NCBI GenBank assembly: GCA_005879095.1
Contig: VBLM01000636.1
Location: forward strand, 1 to 5,060
Reading direction: 5' to 3'
DNA from: Deltaproteobacteria bacterium
Lineage (GTDB): Bacteria; Myxococcota; Myxococcia; Myxococcales; 40CM-4-68-19
Length of the DNA: 5,060 nt
The translations under genes were made by a program, and so were the position numbers. The notes below the pieces were generated by a model. That model searched no databases. It was not told the origin of the DNA and saw nothing but the letters and a program-made list of their open reading frames with translations. Below are positions 1-5,060 of the stretch, piece after piece; the first letter of the stretch is position 1, and the number at the start of each line of letters is the position of its first letter.

Positions 1-380
1 TCGGCCTCCAGGGCCCCATCGAGGTTCCGCCAGAACTCTTCGAGGACCGCTGCCGTCAGATATTCGCCGCCCGCGATCGGCGGCGCCGCCGCGGCCCGGC
101 GTTCCAGCTCGTCCGCAGGCGGCGCGGGCGACTTCTGGCGGCAGACGGTGCTGACGTAGAGCGCGGCGGCGTCGCGAAAGAAGCCCAGGGCAGGAGGCAA
201 GGGCTCGCCCGGATGCCGGGCTGCCAGCTGGAGGAGCGCATAGGCGGGTCCGAGCTCGAAATCGGCAAGAAAGCCGCGCGCGACCGCTCCGGGGACGATC
301 TCCGCCGGATGGGCGTCGAGGTGCAGCTCGCCGGACGGGCTCACCGCCAGCGCGAGCGGAATTGCGGCTTCCGCGTTCAT
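1..380 (-). CDS. Partial CDS: N-terminus of a probable SNF2-family DEAD/DEAH-box helicase
   Basis: Only the first 126 codons are visible; the frame is open through the left edge. The ATG at 380-378 is the first possible start because an in-frame TAA lies at 392-390, and the protein begins MNAEAAIPLALAVSPSGEL. The fragment has no helicase motifs. It resembles, from memory, the leader region of bacterial SNF2-type helicases: a stretch near residues 63-81 with LPPALGFFRDAAALYVSTVC, then, near residues 98-125, APPIAGGEYLTAAVLEEFW followed by a leucine/aspartate-rich helix. Members of that family are ATP-driven DNA translocases of about 900-1000 residues acting in the cytoplasm; the Walker A and DExH motifs should lie beyond the edge. 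It starts 28 bases after the peptidase stop, in the same direction, with no clear Shine-Dalgarno sequence upstream. It could be expressed by read-through. The family call rests on pattern memory only; the existence of a coding start is more certain than the product. Confidence 0.65.
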   Translation of the reverse strand, partial: MNAEAAIPLALAVSPSGELHLDAHPAEIVPGAVARGFLADFELGPAYALLQLAARHPGEPLPPALGFFRDAAALYVSTVCRQKSPAPPADELERRAAAAPPIAGGEYLTAAVLEEFWRNLDGALEA

Positions 381-408
381 GCGCCGGTATTAACACGCGG
401 GGCAGACA
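381..408 (-). other. 28-base spacer between the M28 peptidase and the helicase-like gene
   Basis: This is the longest non-coding stretch in the window. It holds an in-frame TAA (392-390) that limits the start of the downstream gene. I see no Shine-Dalgarno sequence, no promoter-like -35/-10 pair and no inverted repeat long enough for a terminator, so read-through from the peptidase gene is plausible. Confidence 0.6.
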
Positions 409-2556
409 TTACCGTCCGACGCGGACGTTGCGGACAACCAGCGTCCGATCGCCGTCCTGGACCGGGCAGGCCTCGGGCGGACGCGCAGCGAGCAGCGCCT
501 TGCCCTCTGCCGGAACGCCCGGCGACTGGTCCCAGACGACGATCTCGAACGGTCCATCGCCCTCGAGGTCCATCTCGACCGGGACACCCTCGGCCGTCAT
601 CGTCTCCCAGCGCAGGTTGATCATTCCGGGCATCGCCAGCGGCGACATCGCGATCCGGTTCTTGCTGGTGAGCTCCGCGGGCGCCTGGCCGTCGAAGCGG
701 ATGGCGCGCACGCGGCTCTCCGGCGCGACCACGCCCGCCCTCGGCGCGCCGCGCGGCGAGACGAGCGTCGCGCGCAGGAGCTTGCCCTCGACGCGGACGC
801 CGTCGAGGCGGGGCGCATCCAATCCCGGCGAGGGCGCGGGCGCGACGAAAGCCTTGTAACGGGGCAGCCAGCTCAAAGGCGCCCCGGGCTTCTCGCTGAA
901 TTGCGCCGCGGCACGGAACGAAGGCTCGAGCGAAGACGGGCCTTCGACGATCCACTGCGCCTTCCCTTCATCGGCGAGCAGCACGAGGTTTTCGTGCTTC
1001 GGATTGTCGGGCGAAAACGGCGGCGCGAACGCGGCCGCAATGGCGATCAGCAACGACACCACGCTCGCGGGAATCGTGACGGCACGCGCGAAGATCTTTT
1101 CCGCGGCGGGAAACACGAGCGCAAACAGGATGGCGAAGACGGCGGCGGAGACCGGGAGGAGGACGGTCCCCATCGCGTCGTAGAGCAGCCAGGCGATCGG
1201 CAAGAGCAGGATCGCGGCGGCGATCGCCGGCGCGGCCACTGCGGCTGCCCACCAGGTCCGGCGATGGGCGGCGGCGATCCCGAAGATTCCGGCGACCAGC
1301 GCGGGCAGGACGACGACGTACGAGACCTCGGGCGCAATCGCGGCGAGGACGAGCCCGACGAGAGCGAGGATCGCCCACGCGCCCGCCCACCGGTCTTCGA
1401 GTTTCGCGCTGGGGGTCGACTGCGCGAGCCATGGGTACGGCGGATGCAGAAGCGCGAGCAGGCCGGCCGCAATTGCCGCCGACAGGACAACGCTGAGGAC
1501 GAACGAGAGCGCGTGCAGCAGTTTCGGCCGCATCCCCCGCAGCGCGAGGAAGACGGCGACCGCCGCCAGCACGGCGAGAAGGCGAGTCAGGAGCAGCGAG
1601 CCGCGCACGACGAAGAGCGCGAAGACATCGAAGAAGAATGCGTCACGAGTCGGGGACATGATGGGCGCCCGCGGCGCCATCATCGTGTCCCCAGTGTCCG
1701 CCAGCGCGCGCACCAGCGCGAGCGCTTTTTCCGTCTGGTGCTGCACGCTGCCGAGGTCGCCATGGGCGAGGTCGTCGAGCGGCGTGTGGTACCGCGCGGT
1801 CCCGCCGATGAAAGCGAAGCCGTACCCGGCGAGCCCCGCGCGCTTGAAGACGGTGAGATCGGTGTCGTTCGGAAGCTGCTTGTAGATGGCGTAATAGAGC
1901 GAATTCGACATCGGCCGTCCGATGGCTTTCGCGTAGAGATCGATCAAGTCCGCGTTGCCCGCGCTGGTCTCGAACATCAGGCTCGGGCCGCCGGTGCCTC
2001 GCGCTTCGAGGTTCACGATCGCTGCGACGTCGTCGAGGAACTCCTTGTGGCGCACGAGCAGCTCGGCGCCGAGCAGGCCCGGCTCCTCGCCCTCGTTGAA
2101 GAGCAGGGCGATCGCGCGCCGGTGAGGCGGCTCCTGCGCCAGCGCGTGTGCGATTTCGAGACCCGCGCTGACTCCGGCGCCGTCGTCGCTCACCGCGGGG
2201 CCGGCCCAGACCGAATCGTAATGACAGTTGAACCAGATCGCCGGGCCGGCCTCGCGTCCCTCGCGGCGCGCCACGATCGATCGCGTCCGCCCGCACGCGC
2301 GGCTGCTGCCGCAGGAGCTGCCCTCGATCACTTCCGGCCGGTATCCGAGCTCGCGCAGCTGGGCGATCAGCCGATCGCGGATCTCCGCGTCGTGCGCGCT
2401 GCCGACGGGATGCGGCGTCTCCTCGCCCAGCGCGCGCTGCCAGGCGGCGCGGGCTCGCAGCGCTGGAGGTCCCGGCGGCGGCGGGCGATAGCGCAGCGCA
2501 GCCAGCCCGAGCAGAGCGAAGATGGCGGCCAGGCTGCCGGCGAACGTGCGGTTCAT
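409..2556 (-). CDS. Membrane-anchored M28-family zinc peptidase, Fxna/ERMP1/Pff1-like architecture
   Basis: This 715-residue protein is a predicted exopeptidase of the M28 (aminopeptidase Y) family. Residues 5-22 form an N-terminal membrane anchor. The catalytic domain, about 45-290, has the full two-zinc set: His112 (NCHYDS), Asp124 (SDDGAG), Glu157 as general base with Glu158 as ligand (NEGEEPGLLGA), Glu184 (NLEARG) and His257 (RYHTPLD). Cys82 and Cys88 may form a disulfide, which would fit an extracytoplasmic domain. Residues 306-512 hold about seven hydrophobic helices (near 318-340, 346-370, 391-408, 410-430, 435-458, 461-483, 493-512), followed by a soluble domain of about 195 residues. 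This order matches the eukaryotic Fxna/ERMP1 and Pff1 membrane proteases. The frame is open upstream to 3078, but that extension lies inside the preceding gene. The ATG at 2556-2554 gives a proper anchor and overlaps the preceding stop as ATGA. Substrate unknown; likely trims peptides outside the cytoplasm. Confidence 0.93.
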   Translation of the reverse strand: MNRTFAGSLAAIFALLGLAALRYRPPPPGPPALRARAAWQRALGEETPHPVGSAHDAEIRDRLIAQLRELGYRPEVIEGSSCGSSRACGRTRSIVARREGREAGPAIWFNCHYDSVWAGPAVSDDGAGVSAGLEIAHALAQEPPHRRAIALLFNEGEEPGLLGAELLVRHKEFLDDVAAIVNLEARGTGGPSLMFETSAGNADLIDLYAKAIGRPMSNSLYYAIYKQLPNDTDLTVFKRAGLAGYGFAFIGGTARYHTPLDDLAHGDLGSVQHQTEKALALVRALADTGDTMMAPRAPIMSPTRDAFFFDVFALFVVRGSLLLTRLLAVLAAVAVFLALRGMRPKLLHALSFVLSVVLSAAIAAGLLALLHPPYPWLAQSTPSAKLEDRWAGAWAILALVGLVLAAIAPEVSYVVVLPALVAGIFGIAAAHRRTWWAAAVAAPAIAAAILLLPIAWLLYDAMGTVLLPVSAAVFAILFALVFPAAEKIFARAVTIPASVVSLLIAIAAAFAPPFSPDNPKHENLVLLADEGKAQWIVEGPSSLEPSFRAAAQFSEKPGAPLSWLPRYKAFVAPAPSPGLDAPRLDGVRVEGKLLRATLVSPRGAPRAGVVAPESRVRAIRFDGQAPAELTSKNRIAMSPLAMPGMINLRWETMTAEGVPVEMDLEGDGPFEIVVWDQSPGVPAEGKALLAARPPEACPVQDGDRTLVVRNVRVGR
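2553..2556 (-). promoter_or_regulatory. ATGA stop/start overlap coupling the HDO and M28 genes
   Basis: On the minus strand the bases ATGA at 2556-2553 contain the ATG of the M28 peptidase and the TGA of the HDO gene. There is no strong Shine-Dalgarno sequence just upstream (only a weak CGAG close to the start), so translation of the peptidase probably relies on ribosomes finishing the HDO frame. This indicates co-transcription and matched expression of the two proteins; the coupling itself is inferred. Confidence 0.85.
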
Positions 2557-3266
2557 GCTCGGAGCGCGTCGTCGAGGGCCATCTCGTAGTACTCGAGGCT
2601 GCGCACCGCCGCGTCCGCCGCGCGCGCCATCGAGGCCTCGTCGGTGGCGAAGATCTTCACCACTTCCAGCGCCTCGGCCGGGTGGGTGTCGTCGTACGAG
2701 GCGTGCACGTCGACCCAGCGCAACGCGCGGTCGTCGAAATCGAGCTTGAGAGTGCCGTACCGCGTCCGGGCCGCGTCGCGCATCCGGCGCGTCCACTCGC
2801 CGGTCGCGCCTTCGACCGCATAGTTCAATGCCGCCGCTGCTTCGGCCACGGTTCCCTCGTGCACGACGCGATACAGGTAATGCTGTTGCGCCTCCATCGC
2901 CGCCGTCGGCCGGTGGCCCGCGTAGTCGCGCTTCGTCAGTCCCACCGGCACGCCGCAATCGATCCACCACCGCCGGTGCCGCTTTTCGATGGTGATGTTC
3001 CGCCGGTACCAGTCGCGCGCTTCGCCCGCCCGCGGCCGCTCGCGCGGATCGATCCGCTCGAGCACCGTCGCCATCCAACGCGGGAACGAGTCGATCAAGG
3101 GATAAAAACCGAGCAGCGCTTTCCGGATCTGCGCGGGCGTCCCCTCTTTCGCGAAATGGGTGAAAAAGGTGTGCTCGGCGACGGCCTTGAACGGCTCGCG
3201 CTGGGCGGCGAGGAACCTTTCGCTGAGCTTGGTGGGTTCGGTGAGCGTCATCCGCGCTGCGCGCAT
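2553..3266 (-). CDS. Haem-oxygenase-like (PqqC/TenA-fold) probable diiron oxidase, substrate unknown
   Basis: This 237-residue protein is predicted to be all-helical and soluble, with no signal peptide or membrane segment, so it is likely cytoplasmic. Counting from the ATG at 3266, it carries the metal-ligand pattern of the haem-oxygenase-like diiron oxidase (HDO) superfamily. A first-helix E-x2-H pair is Glu94/His97 (IEKRHRRWW), a second-helix carboxylate is Glu152 (NYAVEGATGEW), and a third-helix H-x3-D-x2-H is His188/Asp192/His195 (HASYDDTHPAEA). Known relatives include UndA, CADD and BesC, which use iron and O2 for C-C or C-N bond chemistry. Databases often label this subgroup TenA, PqqC or 'iron-containing redox enzyme'. 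It is not a PqqC on context: no other pqq gene is visible. ATG 3266 is preferred because a weak GGA lies four bases upstream; TTG 3275 and ATG 3251 are alternatives. It starts 12 bases after the amidohydrolase and overlaps the peptidase start. Reaction unknown. Confidence 0.88.
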   Translation of the reverse strand: MRAARMTLTEPTKLSERFLAAQREPFKAVAEHTFFTHFAKEGTPAQIRKALLGFYPLIDSFPRWMATVLERIDPRERPRAGEARDWYRRNITIEKRHRRWWIDCGVPVGLTKRDYAGHRPTAAMEAQQHYLYRVVHEGTVAEAAAALNYAVEGATGEWTRRMRDAARTRYGTLKLDFDDRALRWVDVHASYDDTHPAEALEVVKIFATDEASMARAADAAVRSLEYYEMALDDALRA

Positions 3267-3278
3267 GATATCCAATGT
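3267..3278 (-). promoter_or_regulatory. 12-base spacer with weak ribosome binding site for the HDO gene
   Basis: Between the amidohydrolase TGA (3281-3279) and the chosen HDO ATG (3266-3264) the minus strand reads ACATTGGATATC. The GGA four bases before the ATG is the only Shine-Dalgarno-like element near any of the three candidate starts. The spacer is too short for a separate promoter, which supports co-transcription with the amidohydrolase. Confidence 0.4.
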
Positions 3279-5060
3279 TCAGCGCGGCGCGATGCCCATC
3301 TCGCGGTCCAGCTCCACCGGATCGTAGATGACGCCGTCCTTGATGGTGAGCGCCACCTTGCGGACGTCCGAGATCTCCTTCGTGGGATCGCCGTCGATGA
3401 GCACCAGGTCGGCGAGCTTTCCCGGGCGCACCAGGCCCAGGTCCTTGTCCATGCCCATGATCCGCGCCGCGCCCAGCGTCGCGAGCCGCAGCACCGATGC
3501 CGCCGGGATGCCGGCTTCGGCGTCAAGTTCCAGCTCGCGCTGCAGGCTGAAGCCCGCGAACGCGTCGGTTCCGGCCTCGATGGGAATGCCCGCCGCCCAC
3601 ATCGCGTGCACCAGCTCCATGGTCCGCTTCCACGAGGCGCGGAACTTCTCGTCGTCGCCCGGCTGGATCGGCAGGTTGCCGGCATACAAGCCGCGCCGCA
3701 CCTGCACCGGCAGCCGCTGCGCCACTTTCGCCATGCCGACCGAGACCTGACCGGGACGGTCGAGCATCATCGACTCGAACACGCTCAAGGTGAGATCGAG
3801 CGTGGTGTGCCTTTCTTGCAACAGCCGCACGAATTCGTGCACCTTCGGCGAAGCCAGATCCAGATCCCGCGCGCGGCGCGCCGGCTCCATGAAGCGCGCC
3901 GGCGTCCGCGTATCCTTCACTTCCGGCATGAAGTTGAGCAGCAGCATGTTGACGTGCTGGATCTCGTCGTAGCCCTGCTGTACCGCCTGCTCCGCGTTCA
4001 TGAAGGCGGGGATGTGTCCCGAGACGCGCAGGCCGCGCTTGTGCGCTTCGGCGGCCACGATCGGCACCAGCTCGGGCTTGATCGAGCTGTACATCTTGAT
4101 CTGCACGAACCCGTGGTCGGCGTACCAGTCGACCCAGTGCAGCGCCTCCTCCGGAGTCGCAACCAGAACCTTGGTCGGTCCCTGGTAAGGCCCGGGGCCG
4201 TCCATGAACCCGGCGCGCACCACCCGGGTGCCGATCTCCTCGCCTTTGTCGACACGCGCGATGCGTGCCGCCAGCTCCTCGTTGTCGTTGGCCAGATCGC
4301 GCACCGTCGTAATCCCGGCGGCGAGGTTGAGCATGCCGTCGACCGGGCCGACGTGCGCGTGCATGTCCCAGAGGCCGGGAATGAGCGTCTTACCGCGGCC
4401 GTCGATCACCTGCGCTTTTTCCGGCGGGACGCCTGCGGGAGCGACCGAGACGATGCGGTTGCCTTCGACGAGCACGTCGCGATGCGGCTCCAGCCGCGCC
4501 GCCTCCGCATCGAACACGCTGACGTCGTGGACGACGAGCTTGCCCTGCGGTTTTTTCGGAATCCGCCGCGCCCGGGCGAGCGCGAGCTCGGTTTCGGCCT
4601 TCTTCTGCGCTTCCTTCAGCGCCGGAAAGGCGGATTCCTCGCCGGCGCGGATGAGGCCGAACCAGCCGCTCCAGCTGGCGAAGAGCCGTCCGTCCACGTC
4701 GAGCCAGAGATAGTCGGGTGAGAGGTCGATCCCGGTCAGCGAAACCAGTGTCGCCTGCGGCAGCTTCGTCACCCGTTCGGCGCGTACCTCGCCCTCCGGC
4801 AGGAGCGGCAGGGTCCCGCCGCGCTGCAGCGCCGCGTTCGCGAGCAGCGCACCCTCGAGGGGCGAGCCGAAGATCGAAACATAGAAGGCGGGCTTCTCGA
4901 GCTTGCGCGAGCCCTCTTCGGCCTTGTTCTTCCAGGAAGCGACCGCGTCCCTGATCGCGAACGACTCGTGGATCGGGTCCTTCATGTAGTCGTTGCCCTC
5001 GATCTCCTCCGCGGTGGGCACGCCTTTGGGATCGAGCGAGAGCGCGCTGTACGTCTTCGG
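3279..5060 (-). CDS. Partial CDS: metal-dependent amidohydrolase (imidazolonepropionase/prolidase-like), N-terminus beyond the edge
   Basis: The visible 593 residues end at the TGA at 3281-3279; the frame stays open through the right edge. Counting from the first visible codon, residues 1-165 are an N-terminal region typical of long amidohydrolases (EIEGNDYMKDPIHESF, then a stretch rich in small residues and charged helices). A beta-sandwich segment precedes the TIM-barrel. Barrel ligands are complete: His234 and His236 (GLWDMHAHVG), Lys322 as the probable carboxylated bridging lysine (VQIKMYSS), His349 (SGHIPAF), His369 (IQHVNML) and Asp499 (IEAGTDAF). The C-terminus returns to the sandwich (GKLADLVLIDGDPTKEI). 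Enzymes of this class hydrolyse amide bonds, often dipeptides or cyclic amides; the substrate here is not evident. A GTG at 5021 could be called as start, but 13 further in-frame residues read like the conserved N-terminal region, so the true start probably lies outside. Homologues often carry a signal peptide or lipoprotein leader there; that cannot be checked. It leads the visible gene cluster. Confidence 0.93.
   Translation of the reverse strand, partial: PKTYSALSLDPKGVPTAEEIEGNDYMKDPIHESFAIRDAVASWKNKAEEGSRKLEKPAFYVSIFGSPLEGALLANAALQRGGTLPLLPEGEVRAERVTKLPQATLVSLTGIDLSPDYLWLDVDGRLFASWSGWFGLIRAGEESAFPALKEAQKKAETELALARARRIPKKPQGKLVVHDVSVFDAEAARLEPHRDVLVEGNRIVSVAPAGVPPEKAQVIDGRGKTLIPGLWDMHAHVGPVDGMLNLAAGITTVRDLANDNEELAARIARVDKGEEIGTRVVRAGFMDGPGPYQGPTKVLVATPEEALHWVDWYADHGFVQIKMYSSIKPELVPIVAAEAHKRGLRVSGHIPAFMNAEQAVQQGYDEIQHVNMLLLNFMPEVKDTRTPARFMEPARRARDLDLASPKVHEFVRLLQERHTTLDLTLSVFESMMLDRPGQVSVGMAKVAQRLPVQVRRGLYAGNLPIQPGDDEKFRASWKRTMELVHAMWAAGIPIEAGTDAFAGFSLQRELELDAEAGIPAASVLRLATLGAARIMGMDKDLGLVRPGKLADLVLIDGDPTKEISDVRKVALTIKDGVIYDPVELDREMGIAPR

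Noticed and set aside
381..408. Promoter or terminator in the spacer
   Set aside because: No stem of useful length followed by a T-run and no paired -35/-10 elements are visible in these 28 bases.
377..955. 192-codon minus-strand frame ending at 377
   Set aside because: It overlaps the 3' end of the M28 gene in another frame, is very rich in arginine, and runs into the start of the next gene.
901..2589. 562-codon open frame on the plus strand
   Set aside because: It lies antisense to the M28 peptidase, and its product is a low-complexity R/E/G/D-rich protein without any recognisable motif. GC-rich codon use in the real gene removes stop codons from the opposite strand.
2557..3078. N-terminal extension of the M28 frame by 174 codons
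   Set aside because: This part is an alternative frame inside the HDO gene. Its product is arginine/alanine-rich and precedes a clean membrane anchor, so the ATG at 2556 is the better start.
2553..3266. Calling the HDO protein PqqC or TenA
   Set aside because: The fold is shared, but the ligand pattern fits metal-binding HDO enzymes, and no pqq or thiamin gene is nearby. PqqC is cofactor-less and TenA is a thiaminase.
2682..4721. 679-codon open frame on the plus strand
   Set aside because: It is antisense to both the HDO and the amidohydrolase and spans their junction. The product is rich in R, H, D and V with no domain, signal or motif. It is a shadow of the real genes.
3279..5021. GTG at 5021 as the amidohydrolase start
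   Set aside because: The frame is open to the window edge and the 13 codons upstream continue protein-like sequence, so the real start probably lies outside the window.

Overview
All four recognisable genes lie on the minus strand, packed head to tail, so transcription runs from the right edge of the window to the left. By eye the DNA is GC-rich, roughly two thirds, with strong G/C preference at third codon positions. That codon use explains the long spurious reading frames on the plus strand. The gene content (a large N-terminally extended amidohydrolase, a membrane M28 peptidase and an SNF2-type helicase) suggests a GC-rich Gram-negative bacterium such as Myxococcota, Acidobacteriota or a relative. 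The window alone cannot fix the lineage.

Layout in transcription order: (1) 5060-3279, a metal-dependent amidohydrolase whose N-terminus lies beyond the right edge. (2) 3266-2553, a haem-oxygenase-like, probably diiron oxidase/oxygenase (HDO; PqqC/TenA fold), starting 12 bases after gene 1. (3) 2556-409, a membrane M28 zinc peptidase of the Fxna/ERMP1/Pff1 architecture, whose start overlaps the HDO stop as ATGA. (4) 380-1, the N-terminus of a protein resembling the leader region of bacterial SNF2-family DEAD/DEAH helicases, starting 28 bases after gene 3 and running off the left edge.

Genes 1 to 3 look like one transcription unit, possibly including gene 4. Two predicted metallohydrolases that could act on peptides or amides flank a probable iron oxidase, and the oxidase and membrane peptidase appear translationally coupled. 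A shared pathway of peptide or amide turnover is possible but is only inferred. No substrate can be read from the sequence.

No tRNA, rRNA, CRISPR array, insertion sequence, convincing terminator or promoter was seen. There is no non-coding stretch longer than 28 bases. The most interesting item is the coupled HDO and membrane M28 peptidase pair. Each family is known, and I cannot say from the window whether the pairing has been described.
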